Of a stretch of 64,000 bases of DNA, positions 23,821 through 40,100 are shown piece after piece. The notes beneath the pieces are model-generated. The model did not search any database. It worked only from the letters and a program-made list of their open reading frames with translations, and was not told the origin of the DNA. Made by a program: the position numbers and the translations under genes. Positions within the stretch are counted from its first letter, which is position 1, and every line of letters starts with the position of its first letter. Source of the stretch: Xiphias gladius. Taxonomy: Eukaryota > Chordata > Actinopteri > Istiophoriformes > Xiphiidae. The stretch spans positions 17,922,722 to 17,986,721 of the forward strand of contig NC_053411.1 in the NCBI RefSeq assembly GCF_016859285.1, read 5' to 3'.

Positions 23821-24369
23821 GTACGTAGAGACAGAGGGAGAAGGGGATTGAATGAAATGTAATGACCTATAGCTTGTGTTCATATTCCTGTGGCGAGTTG
23901 TCTGTGATATCCAGTAGTCAGATTACAATGACTTAATCCTGATTTGGGGATGTTTGCCGTAATTGAAGTTACCGCACTTTTTTTTTTTCTCTTGTTGGAT
24001 TTTTGTTTTTACATTTCCTTTTATCCTAAAATATTAATTTAGAGACTTGCAGTGTGTCACGCGGAATGGTTTTTAATTTCTTATGAAGCCACTAAAGCAT
24101 TCCTATGAGACTCCTATTGTGACGTTTGGTGTGTTTATGGTGATTATTCGGCGCATTGTCGGCAGTGTCATCACTACATTTCAGGGGGGATTTAGAAAGA
24201 TAATAGATTGATAGATAGGCGTAGTTTATTAATCTCAAAAAGAAACTGCAGTTAAATATCTACTTACTTACAACTGTGATTTTATAAATGTGTTATAAAA
24301 CATTTATTCTGTATCATAAAATGATACAGAAAGTTATATACATTTTTTTTTTTTAAATCGATGTGCGTA

Positions 24370-24680
24370 TTAAGTTCAGTTCAATTCAGGTTTATTTATA
24401 TAGTTAATATCATAATTTTGCCTTTAATGGCTTTACAATATGTAAAGGATATAGTATTATCTTCCATCTTTAGGCCTGTGACTCAGACAAGGAAACATTT
24501 GTATTTGTATTTGACAAATCCAGTCATGAATGTGGATGTGTCGGGCACAGCAGGGGAAAAGCAAACAAGAGTGAAACTGGATCCCGGGAGGATTCATCAG
24601 TTCGACATAAAGCAGCTCTCAGAAAGGACAGCATTTCCAAATAACCGAGTTGAAATTAAGCAGCCAGAGAAAACATAACA
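24370..24680 (+). repeat. Fragment of a TTTATTTATATAG interspersed repeat
   Basis: TTCAGTTCAATTCAGGTTTATTTATATAG followed by a GGCTTTACAATATG block resembles a very common fish repeat that starts with such a motif (recollection). It ends near an ATAACATAACATAAC mini-array at 24673. The ends are unclear. Confidence 0.4.
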
Positions 24681-25298
24681 TAACATAACATTTTCTTTTC
24701 TGTCACGATATCATCCATAATAATACAGGACGGCATCAGAGAATAGAGAATCTTTTATTACTCGTAGCGCGACAAATGGATGATACCAAACTGTTAATCA
24801 TTTTTTACTGGCTCGATGAGTAGTATGTGGTTTGGGACTAATAGCTTGGCTTGATTTTGTTGCGGTTCCTCTTATTGCTGAGAAAGGTAACATTTTGGGT
24901 GTCATTCTTGCAGAAATACCTCGTTATCGCACATTAAGTAGAATTATGTACAATTCAGTGCTGTATATAGCTTTACATTTCATTTAGTTTTTTGTGTTTT
25001 ACTTTTTGTTTTCTACTTATTATTCACTTTTTTGCATCTGTATAGATATTTAATTTTGATTTAATTTTGAATTATGGGTATTTTTCCCCATTTTTCTACA
25101 TTTTTACTTCCGATGCTTGCTCCATCCTTTTGTACCTACTGTACATTACCTAAAGTGTTATCTTATATTATCTTATGAACTATTTTTTTTTCCATCTGTC
25201 CAATCAGGTGCTGACCTTTGATTTCCAAATTGTACAAACAAAATCCAGGCTGTTTCCTGATTTCTACGGGACAGACAGTCATCATCACCATCGTCACC

Positions 25299-29309
<4,011 letters not shown>

Positions 29310-30245
29310 GTCCAGAAGGTTCAAATTCAAAAACACGTTTATAAAGGAGATGTCTACACCTAATGCACACAAGACACATCTGTTAACAGCACTTACCTCC
29401 TCATATTTCACCGGTGTAGTTTGGAATCAGTTTGTTCACATCTTAGGTCTGACACGTCTGCATGTACTGTATTGGCTCAAATATAGGACGACCCCCTTTT
29501 TCCAACACCTTTTTTTTTGGAGAAAAAGACATTTAGAGGAAACACTTTTTCACTGGTCCTGTTGGAAAAGTTTGCCTGAGATCCCATTAATCCATGGTGA
29601 GAAGAGTCCTCCTCACTGAAGGCTTTTCTCTCATACTGCATAAGTGAAACGTGAAATACAGTACTACGTAAAACCCACATTAGTGTATCTTGTCTGTCAG
29701 TCACAGACTCTCCCTCTCTCCTGTCAGACTGTTGGAGCGTCAGAATCATTTTCTCTGACATTTAGCGTTTTTCAAACCTCGGCCTGTCTGAGCTCATCAT
29801 CTGTGACAGCTGTGATTCTCGGCCATTTGACAGTTTTTCTCCCCGGTTCATTTCTGCAGTGAAGACATGGTCGTCATGAACATAGACGCACAGGTCACAG
29901 ACGGACTCTGGAAGACTCGCCGTAAACAGACTGAAAACACTCGCTGGCTTAGCAACATTAAGGCTACAAACAACTTATAATGCAACACCCTCTTCAGAAG
30001 ACCGTGTTGCAGCAGTACTCGCCTTTCAAAAAGAATACCTGATGTTGTGAACACATAATTGTCGAGCCCTCAAATATGCAACGTTTTGTTCAGAAAGAAA
30101 ATATTGTATAATATCCAGGCCGATTAGATATATCGTAAGAGGTTAGGGGTCAAAGGTGAGGTTGTTTGCGATGACTCCTGATTCCTCCCACAAAAAAAGA
30201 AAAGAGAGAGAGAAAGAAAATCATGATTAAAATGGTATTGTTTCA

Positions 30246-30262
30246 AATAAAATTGCAATAAA
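30246..30262 (+). terminator. gprin3: Candidate poly(A) signals of gprin3
   Basis: Two AATAAA hexamers (30246-30251 and 30257-30262) lie about 940 bases after the stop codon, followed by CCGTGTTC and other GT-containing sequence. Confidence 0.4.
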
Positions 30263-30796
30263 AACCGTGTTCACACTTTAAAAGTGTGAAACTAACAAAC
30301 TCGTAGGTGAAAAATAAAAAGGGTCGTATACTGTTTAAGTTTCATGATAACTGTTGTTTTATTTTGAGGCCGACTGTCGTCATCAATTTTAGCTTGTCCT
30401 GTTTTAAAGGGTCTGACAGAATCAAGTGTGGTAGACGCTTGTAGACACCAGAGGAGCATTTATAAGTAGAAACCATTGAAATCACCAAGCTGGTGTGACA
30501 AGGTTTCATGCAACAGCAGCATAAGACACACTGTGTTAGAAAATTTCCCCATAAACAGGGTTAGCAGGGGCTATAACTAATAACGAGGATGTAATGTTTT
30601 CAGCATTTGTGTCAGGTGTTAAAAGTTTTCCTTGTTTGAGAAAAAAAGATTTTATTGAGATTACGGAGATTTTATTTTGCCATTGTGATACATATAATAT
30701 ATTTAAACGAATTATTCCACATTTAATGAACTATGCTAATTTGCTTTCTTTTCAAGAGTTTGATATTTTCTCTTGTGTTTGTTACCTTAAGTAATG

Positions 30797-31010
30797 GGGC
30801 AGAAGCCACGATTAGCTTAGCATAAAGACTAGGAGCTGAGGGGAACAACTAGCCTTGCTCTGTCCTACTAAAAACACAAATGAGTGTTTTTTACATTTGT
30901 TTGTTTACAGATTGCATTCTTTATGCTAAGCTAGGCTAATCATCCCCCCACTGGTCCAGCTCAGTATTTACACACAGACACAACAAAGTTTATTTCCCGA
31001 AACGTTGAAC
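30797..31010. repeat. Interspersed repeat, TTAGCTTAGCATAAAG family
   Basis: ATTAGCTTAGCATAAAGACT at about 30811 and its inverse TCTTTATGCTAAGCTAGGCT at about 30921 flank about 100 bases. Related sequence recurs at about 55425-55480 and 62818-63110 in this window. Confidence 0.6.
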
Positions 31011-31848
31011 TCTTCCTTAAACAGATTCTGATCGGTCAGGATTTTCTCAGGGTGTTCACAGAATGGAAACTTGATTCATTTGCCCTTTAGCCACTAAAAT
31101 CGTAAACGTACGTCGTTATACTTGTGTAACACTTTGTGTTCTGAGGCAATAGTTCTGTCACCGCTACCTACCGCTGCTGCAGCCTGTACGCTAATATTAT
31201 CGAAAGTAAATTCCAACTCCACGCTCTTACTGTTACTAATATTACTTTTACTATTGTTACTGTTAGTAGTGCCACAGCTACTGCTGCCTCCATTACTACC
31301 AGTGATAAACTACAACCGCTGCCTATTCTCTTACCTGTGGTATCACCTATACCGCCACTGCTTTTCACGTCTAAACCCAATGCTGCTCTTGTAATGCTAC
31401 TCGGCAGTATCCAGCGCTGCCTTTATGTCACTCAGTGGTACTTGAGTTTCTGAGTCGTTTGGACTCAGTGATGCTTGAGTTTCTTCCTCCCGTCATGGGG
31501 GAGGCAGCTTTTCCTTTTCTGGTTGACTTTTTAAGCAGCAGCGGTTGTTGAAGTGGAGCAGAGAGGACAGCAGCTCTCTACTCTTCATTGGTTGTAAATA
31601 TTTCATCCACTTCCTTGTTTTTTTTATTTTTTATGAAATGCAGCACAAACCACTCAAGAGCTCAGGAGCCAACGAAAACCATAAGTGTATGTGAGAGTTG
31701 GATTGTTTTCTGCAAATATCTGAGATGGGAAGCATGTCACTTTACTTCCTCTATCCCCGCTCTTTCCTTTCCTTTTGCTTCCTCTCTTTCCAGGTCACCT
31801 CAGTCAGTAGACATTAATTAATGCAGTAGCGAGATTCTCACGAAGGGG

Positions 31849-31849
<1 letters not shown>

Positions 31850-31890
<41 letters not shown>
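31850..31890 (+). repeat. (CA)n microsatellite
   Basis: About 20 uninterrupted CA units. Confidence 0.95.
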
Positions 31891-31893
<3 letters not shown>

Positions 31894-33339
31894 AAGCAGT
31901 TTTTAATGCTCTGTGAATGTAATGTTTCGGTTTGCTTGATTACACTGTGACGAAGACCTAATTGTGTCTTGGTGTCAAATTAAAATTTTGCGTCGCTTAA
32001 GTCTTTTCTTTGTCGGCTTTGTCATCCCTCTCTTCTGTCATGTCGTCACATTTTAGGCCCCAGTGTTAAAACATGTCCTACTTATTAACTTTTACTTCAT
32101 CCCTCTCTCCGTTTTCTCCTCCATTTTGCCCTCTCAACCCCCCCGCCTCATATTTCCTCACCTCACTTTCCGTCTGTTATCTCTCCATCTGTGACCTCTG
32201 CATCCGTCTCCACCCTCTTTCATAACTCCTGCTTCCACTCCTCCTCCTCCTCCTCTAGTGAAGTCATGTTGTTGATGGAGCACCGGATTGCTTCCCTGAA
32301 TAATTCAGAAACATTAAAGTCACGCTCATGTTAACAGAGTCTCTCCGCCATGTTTTATTCAGTCTGTACCTCAGACACATCGAAAACGCACACACACACA
32401 TTGCAGTAAAGATTTTGAAAGTTTTCAGGTAAACTAAAAATCTTAAATATTATGTGCAGAACTTTTCTGGTGCGCTGATTAGTTTGCCAGTACACAACTT
32501 TGTCCCTGAACACAGACTTCAGATACTCATTTTAATACTGATACCTCTTTGGTTCTCAAAGCGAATTAAATCACGCCTCTGATAACCTCCTTAACCCGTT
32601 CTGCATATTTTTGGGTTAAACGTATAATTTGTGTGATCAATATTTATATTTAGGGTTAATATTCTTGTAATAGATGCTTGAATCCAGCAGCAACCAAAGA
32701 TAATATGGTAAAGGACCAGTTCTCTTTTTAGCAATGACGCAAATATACATCATCTATCAGAGCATCAGGTCTCTATCAAGGAAACTAAATATGAGTTTAT
32801 GTATTAAAAATACAGATGCTTACACTGCATCTCTAACTTTTTCTTATACTACCATTATTAAAGAAAGCAAAATAATGATAATAATTTAGGTCTAGTGTTG
32901 TTGTCCTGATGCCTTACGGCTGCAGGGGCCTCTGAAGCTTTTTATTATCAGGAGTATTAACCGGATCTCCCAGCTTTCCGATCAGTTGGCTGATTGTGGC
33001 CTTAGAGTCGGACCAGTAAAACAAGCATTTTAATTAGGTGTTGCTGCCACTTGAAGGCTAACAGGCTACAGCTGTCATCATTTTTTTTTCCCTTCCCACT
33101 GTTACACATCAAATGCATGACAGTCTGCTGAACGTGCAGTGTTGTCAGCTGGTCTGTAGAGGGAGCTGTAGGATCACAGTTCACAGCAGTGTTGCGCTGC
33201 AGATGTGTCACTTTAATGTTGTAGCTGGTAAAAGGTGGCGCTAACCTTAACCACTTTATACTGCTGAGCCGCTTATTGTCTATAAAAATACATAATTTGT
33301 TGGTTGATCATGCTTTGCACGAACAATCTGAATTCCTAA

Positions 33340-33560
33340 GGTAACTAGTAACTAGGTAAGTAGAAAGTACTGTAACTCAAGTACTAGATTTAAGTACAAG
33401 TTTGATGTACATGTTCCCTAATTGAATATTTCCATATATACTCTGTTACATTTTAGAGAGAAATATTGCACTTTTTACTCCGCTGCATTTATCTGACTTT
33501 TCAGATTAGGATTTTTAAATATTAATAATACGATCAGTTTATAAAATACGATGCCCCATT
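33340..33560 (+). repeat. Interspersed repeat, TTTTTACTCC(A/G)CT family, copy 1
   Basis: It shares GTAACTCAAGTACT, AATATTGCACTTTTTACTCC and CTGCATTT blocks, in the same order and strand, with 36400-36570. Non-coding. Confidence 0.6.
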
Positions 33561-33989
33561 AAAGCTGGAAGTATCAAACAGTGCCTATAAGAGACAAAAT
33601 TAGCACCACCATAACTAACTACACCCCTCGATCAACAATTTTATGTTACTACATCACTAATAGTGACCCAGTAATGCAGTGATAAGGTAAGGTGAGTATA
33701 ATTTTGAATGCAGGACTGCTCCCATTACTTGTAATGGGTTACTTTTATAGTGTGGCATTACTTTTACTCAAGTAAATGAACCGAGTACTTAATGCACCAG
33801 CGCTGGTAGGTCCATCTGTCTGAAACGTAGGAGAGAAGCAGGAAGTGGACAAACTCAGGTGCAGTACTTGGGCAAATGTACTCAGTTACTCTCCAGCGCT
33901 GCAGTTGAAGGGGTAGTCATGACTACCACGGTCACGAGAGTTGGTTGTACTGCAGTTATGAAGAAGAAGAAGAATAAATCAAGGGCGAG

Positions 33990-34276
33990 GGAGCGAGAGG
34001 TGGAGAAGGAGGAAGAGAGGGACTCAACTTACCCTCATCGTGACCCGGCTTGGCCCGGGAAACGGGCGCACCCTCTCCACCGGGCGCGGCGCTGACGTCC
34101 GCGCCGCCTCGGGCGCTGATTGGACGGCCGCGGCCCGGTTTAAATGCCCTCGAGCCGAGCCCCCCGCGGACTCAACGGGCGCAGCGCGCGGGCGACTGTC
34201 GGCTTGAGGCGGCTGCTGGGGCTCTGCTCACCTGTTGCCACGGAGACAGCGCGGGCGGGAAAATCGCCAGTAAAGG
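33990..34276 (+). promoter_or_regulatory. ppm1k: CpG island, promoter and non-coding exon 1 of ppm1k
   Basis: GC content and CpG density jump sharply over about 250 bases. The island contains a CRE-like TGACGTCC (34093-34100), an inverted CCAAT box ATTGG (34119-34123) and a TATA-like TTTAAAT (34139-34145), then a GC-rich leader ending at a donor (AAAGG|GTGAGT, about 34276). The next in-frame partner is the acceptor before 37030. The spacing of CRE, CCAAT and TATA-like box before the leader suggests a start of transcription near 34170. cAMP responsiveness is only an inference from the CRE-like site. Confidence 0.65.
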
Positions 34277-34799
34277 GTGAGTTTTCGCGAACGTCTTTTC
34301 CGTTACTTAGAGTGCTAACGGTGATGTTGTCATAATCTGTTTAGTGTCTTTCCTTCAGTATCTTCACAATATTCCCATAGTATTTTTGTAAGTGGCGCCT
34401 TTGCTGTCTTCTGCCGTTTTCTAAGCTAAATTCCGTCATGGCTTCACTGTTTTTTTACTGACGCAACCCCTCAGATACACTGAGTTTCTTCGGTTTGTTA
34501 AATTTTCCAGATTTTCCTCCTGTCAACTTTCCAATTTCTCTTTCAGTTGGGGCGTCACTTCAGCTAATGCTACACTTATAAAAATATGTATGATTGAGCT
34601 AATCTATACAAGTCACATCTGCGGAACTGGCCCATAAAACTGTAAATATTACAAAATGTACATCTCTTTGAGGTTTGTGGCCTTAATGTGGGTGCGAATA
34701 ATACTTTAATTCTTTGACTCAGACACGGTATGTCTGTTTGTTTGTTTGTTTTTTGAGATTTTTCTCATATTTACATCTATTTGTGATGGTGGTTACATG

Positions 34800-34901
34800 A
34801 GGTCAAAACTCCAGCCACACTCGTAGTTCATATTGAACAACTTTATTCAATAACAATAAAAGTAATTGTGTATACTACAAGTGTGGTTGGAGTTTTGACC
34901 T
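34800..34901. repeat. Near-perfect inverted repeat (hairpin) in ppm1k intron 1
   Basis: The 27-base left arm (34800-34826, starting AGGTCAAAACTCCAGCCACA) and right arm (34875-34901, starting CTACAAGTGTGG) are complementary with three mismatches around a loop of about 48 bases. Complementarity continues weakly into the loop. No ORF. Confidence 0.75.
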
Positions 34902-35547
34902 CTTTAGAGATTGTCCCCTCTCCTACACCTTGGAAGTAGGTGAGGTTGTGCCACTACTCTACTCTGCTGCTTGTGGTTTCATACCAGATAGTGGTACTTT
35001 CATAAGTATACTTATGATTGAGCAGCATCATTTTTATTTTGAAATCTGTGTCCAGAAAGGGTCAGTCTACACAAAAAAGAAAGAGGACAGTTGTTGTTAT
35101 CTTTTGACTCCACGATGGTATGAGTCGGTGTGATTCATGCCTTGATCCACTCATGTGTGCGCCTAAATACACACGCGCCGTGTTATGTTTTGTCAACAGC
35201 AAGGGGTCACGTGTGTTCTAATGCGTACACACTGTGCTGGAGTGGGATGTAAAGGTGCCACACATGTGATTGCATAAAGTTAAACCTCGCCTGTGTATGT
35301 CTCTGGGCTATAGAGTCGGTTTAAAGCCAGATATGCCAGCAGTTGGTGAGGCAGCCAGTGAGTTTTTGGTATTGATTACAAACTTTATCAATCCGCTTTA
35401 TTTAATCTGGCTAACCACTTGGAAAGTGGTATTCACAATGATGGCATGGCAAAAGATAAAGACTTAGTATCAGAGAAGTGGGGGAAAGGTGACAATTTCA
35501 GAGTGATCTATAATAGAGCATTTTTGTGTTTGTCTGTTTGGTTTATT

Positions 35548-35782
35548 ACCTCTGCCAAGGAGGGAATGTGTTCACCTTTGGCTATTTGTTTGTTGGTTTA
35601 TTCGTGAAAAGGATTATGTAAAAAGTACTGAGTCGATATGCACTGAACTTTGTGGCGGGACGGGGCATGGGCCAGGGAAGAACCCATGAGATTTTGGGGC
35701 AGATCTGGATAATTTATTATGAATCTGAATTTTTTTCTCTGAAGTTTGGTGCATGTTGTTTGACACTGGCCTTGGCAGAGGT
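35548..35782 (+). mobile_element. MITE with CCTCTGCCAAGG ends, copy 1
   Basis: Perfect 13-base terminal inverted repeats, ACCTCTGCCAAGG and CCTTGGCAGAGGT, bound 235 bp. Inner blocks (GGCGGGACGGGGCATGGGCC, AAGAACCCATGAGATTTT) recur in inverse orientation at 42321-42553. Non-coding. Confidence 0.75.
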
Positions 35783-36399
35783 CTGTGCTCTACTGAAGGC
35801 ATTTTCTAGTTAAAGCATGTTATCCCTTAATTGTCCCATTTGGAAGAACAGCTCCTGAACACTAGTAACTTAAAAACATACAAAGAAAAGGGCAATTTAA
35901 AATTTTCCGTCTGCAGATTTTAAAAAAAAAAAAATTTTTTTGGAAAGTGTCTCCTTGGAGCAAAATTATCTAATTTTCAAATGAAGTCGGACTCGTTTTT
36001 TTTATAACCTAGCCTGGTGTATCTGTCCTACTTATACTGGGTAGGAAATGACACTGCTGTGAAAACACAGCAGGGGGTGGAGGGCTATTTGTGGACCGCA
36101 CACACATAAATATATTTATATACAAATAATACAGAGCAAAGGAAGGTTGAGAGGGAATGAGGAAGATAAACAGCTTGACAGATTAAAACTCATACCGTTG
36201 CCACAGCTGACCTTCTCTCTCCTTTTCTATTTCCCCACTCCCTCTGTCTCCTCCATTTTAGCCCCATGAGGTTCTCACATCTGTGACCCAAAAATCTAAA
36301 AATATTCAAACAATGTTTGAATATATGCTTTATTTTAGGTTTGTTGCCTTAATGTGGGTGCAAGGATCTTTTCTTCTTCTTTTTTTTTTTTTAAACACT

Positions 36400-36570
36400 T
36401 AATTGACTGGGTAACTACTCAAGTACTTTTTATTTCAGTACAAATTTTGAGGTATGTGTACCTTACTTGAGTACTACTTCTGCTTCTACTCCACTACATT
36501 TCAAAGGGCAATATTGTATTTTTTACTCCACTACATTTGACAGCGGTAGTTACTAGTTACTTTACAAATT
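36400..36570 (+). repeat. Interspersed repeat, TTTTTACTCC(A/G)CT family, copy 2
   Basis: Contains ACTCAAGTACTTTT, TACTCCACTACATTT twice and GTTACTAGTTACTTTAC. Same family and strand as 33340-33560. Confidence 0.6.
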
Positions 36571-37100
36571 CAGAAAAAATAAAAAACATGAGTTTATCAA
36601 ACGTGTTGCATTGCTACTTACGATTAATGTATCAGTAATAATAATTCAACAATATAATATTCAATAGTATAACACTCACAGGGGCAATTTCTGTGAATTA
36701 TTAGTACTTTTAATTTTATTATTTTAACCACAATTTCTAATAATTGGTGGTATTTTCAGTGCTTACCCATATTTCAGTATTGCGGCTTTTAATCGTACAT
36801 CATTTATCGAACAAAAAGGGTAAACATTAACTGATTGCGGCCTCTTAAATTTGAGGATTTGCTGCTTTTCTCTGTTCTATATCACTGTAAATTTAGTAGA
36901 TGTGGGTTTTTGTTTCTTGGTTGGACAAAAACAAGCAGTTTGAAGACTTGGCTTCTGGCTCTGGGGTAATGAATATAATTGTTAGTTGCATCCCTAGTTA
37001 AATGCATTTTGCTCTTTCCCTTTATTTACAGAAATCCACAGCCCAGCCAGGTGTTTCCTCCTCTTGTTAAAATCTCCACAGCTGTTAAAGACAGTCAGCT

Positions 37101-40100
37101 ATGTCGTCTACAGTGCTGTTGAATCTGCTCCGTTGTGGTCGATCCAACATCACCAAACAAAGCTTCCTCGCTGCACGATCCTCACCAGAAACCTCCGCAG
37201 CTTCTGGGCAGGTAAATCTAATCATACGTGTGTTTTCGTTACCGTGTGCTACTCAGTTATTGACACCACGCAATGCTGCTTTTTGAAGATTAGAACAGAA
37301 ATGAAGTCCCTTGTTGACCAGAATGGTAACAAACCCGGTTCTTCTACAGTTCAGTGATTCAGAAACAGACTGTAGGAGACTGTGAGACTGGGACATGTGG
37401 ATAAAGTCAACTGTCGTGGTTTATGTAATTTTATACCGTGTTATAGATAAATATTGTGATAAACCGTTCAGAAGAAAGAGTTAAGAAACTGTTGATGGAT
37501 GAAACAACCCTGCATGAATCCATTAATGCCAAAAATCATTCCACCTCATTGATTTGCAATGCAGACCATGCTGGGCTGGCAAAATCTGTGAATGCTCGAC
37601 AATTTATCATTGCACAGTATATATCGTCATTAGGGCTACAACAAACTATTATTTTGGTGATTATTTTCTCGATTGGTCAATGAATCTTTTTGTCTATTAA
37701 AGCAACATTATGCAACTATTTTACCTTAAATTAAAGAAGCAGCTAGCCCGGTATTCTCAGTACAGACATCATCGCAGAGACGAGGGGACCAAGTTCTAGA
37801 ATCTACATTTTAGCGCAAGGCTGTTGAGGGTTTAGGTGTTTTCTGTCATCGTCAGATCAGCTGAACGCTGACGTGACATGAGTGGACAGTGTGATTGCTG
37901 GTTTGTACTGAGATGATGATTGCGATTGATGGGCTTTGTTTTCTGTACATGAGCTGTTAGCTTCTAGGGGTACGCTGCCTCCGCTACCCTTAACCTCTCG
38001 GACTCGAATGGAGTTTAATAGTCCAGCGTCCTGTAATTTCAGTTTGTGGCTGCGGCTCAGACAAAGTTACACAGTCTTGCTTTAAATGCCAAAAAATAGC
38101 GGAAAAAGGTTTCCTTCATTATCCTGAATTATTATTCTTTATCATTTCCCCCATCACAGGGTGACGTATTCAGACGTCTTGTTTTATGCGAACAACAGTC
38201 CAAAACCCAAAGATATTCAATTTACTATCGCGTGTGACGTAGAAAAGCGTAAAATGTTCAGATTTAAGAAAATAAAACCAGCTTTAAAAAATGACAATCA
38301 TTCAGTTATCAGAATAGCTGCTCAGCTATTAATTAACTATTTGGCTAATTGTTATAGCTTTAATTATCATGTCATGGCCAGACTGCACTGTAATGTTAAC
38401 TAGTTTAAGGGCTTTTTTCATGAATCTAGCCTTGTTATTTGTCTGAATTATTGCCCTGCAGGTGGGCAGGGCTTTGTTGGGGATGGTGGGTGTGCGGCAG
38501 GCTGGCGGGTCGGTCCGCTTCGACAGCGACGGCAGCGGCAAGCCAGTGACCTGGGACTCATTTGGTATCTGGGACAACAGGATAGAGGAACCAATACTGC
38601 TGCCCTCCAGTATCAGATATGGAAAACCAATTCCACAGGTAACTGGGAGGAGGAGTGGATGGATGGATGGATGAGTTAGTGCATGAAAGGGCGAATTGAC
38701 ATATAAAAGAAGCAACTAATATATTGATATTATTTGTTGAATGAAATATGTCATTGTTGTACAAACAACAACCCCCCAGGTCAGTTTGTCTCGGGTCGGT
38801 GGTGCGTCTGTTTTGGGTCTCAGGAAGCAGAACGAGGACCGTCTGCGTGTTGCCCGTATCCATGACAACCTGCTGTACTTCGCCGTCTTCGATGGCCACG
38901 GCGGCCCGCACGCCGCGGACTACTGCTACACCTTCATGGAGAAATTTATCAGGTTGACATCTACAAGTATTGTTTCTCAAATCCCATGTCATCTAATAGA
39001 TGTTTCTACTAAAACATTGATATAATTATTGAATATTGTTGTACAGAGATGCTTTGGAAGAAGAGGATGATCTGGAGAAAGTTTTAAAGAAAGCCTTTTT
39101 AGATGCCGACAAAGCTCTACACACACACCTGAGCTACTTCAACAACGGTGAGACCCACAATCTCTACAAAGAGCGCAGAGTAGAAGCATTACTATGTAAG
39201 AAAAAAAGCTAAAATAAAATAAAAATATTCCCCGTGGTCCCTGGTTTCTTCTGAAATTACAGGATGTAGTCTGTGATAGACTTTGACTCTCCGTTTTACT
39301 TAAGGACATTTTTGAATTTAGGACTTTTACTAATGGGGAATAGTTATTTCTTATGTGGTAGAGCTGTTTGTACCTTTACTGGGAACTGGTGTATGTGAGG
39401 TGATGATATTATTATAAATAGTAGTGGCATATTAAAGACTATTATACCCTTTATAAAATCAGTTAGAGTAGCCAAAAGAGTACTTACCAGTAGTTGATCT
39501 CACAGGGTGTAGCTTTGCTGACGGCTTGTTGGTCCCCAAATAGGCCTGTATGTTGATGTTAACATGTTTCTGTCTATCATGTTGGTAAAAAGATTTAAAT
39601 TTCAAACTGAGCTGATTTAAAAAAAAAAAAAAAAAAAAAAAAGTAGAAGCTGTAGCAGCTTCTCCTGCACAAAAAACCCCTCAGATCCTCTTTAGGTAAT
39701 TTCTGCTGTTATTACCACCACTGGTAATTTTAATCAAGAAAATAAATTAAAATCACTGACCAGGGCAGGTGACATTGAAATCACCTCACCTCCCCTAGAG
39801 AAATAAATCCTCTCCGAATAGGGCCTAAAGTGTAAAAAGATTTTTAAAGATGGTTGAAAGAAAAGTTTAGAGGTGAGGTTTGTATCAGATATAGTATCAC
39901 ACTGTACCAGAAAACAAAGGGTATTAAATACTACAAAATATGTATCCTTGAACCAAGTAAAAAAAGTCCTGAATACTACATATTAATCAAGTATTCATCC
40001 CTCTCCTTCTCTCCAGCCTCGTTCCTGAAGGCCGGCACCACGGCAACGGTTGCTATGCTACGTAACGGCGTGGAGTTGGTGGTCGGTAGCGTCGGTGACA

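Larger units (their letters stand above)
31010..33985. other. Intergenic stretch between gprin3 and ppm1k
   Basis: No coding exon recognised. It contains a degenerate ACT/ATT trinucleotide-rich block (31150-31400), a CA microsatellite and a TACTTTTTACTCC-type repeat. Confidence 0.45.

Noticed and set aside
38329-38992. Minus-strand ORFs over ppm1k exons
   Set aside because: Antisense shadows of the ppm1k exons at 38462-38638 and 38780-38952.
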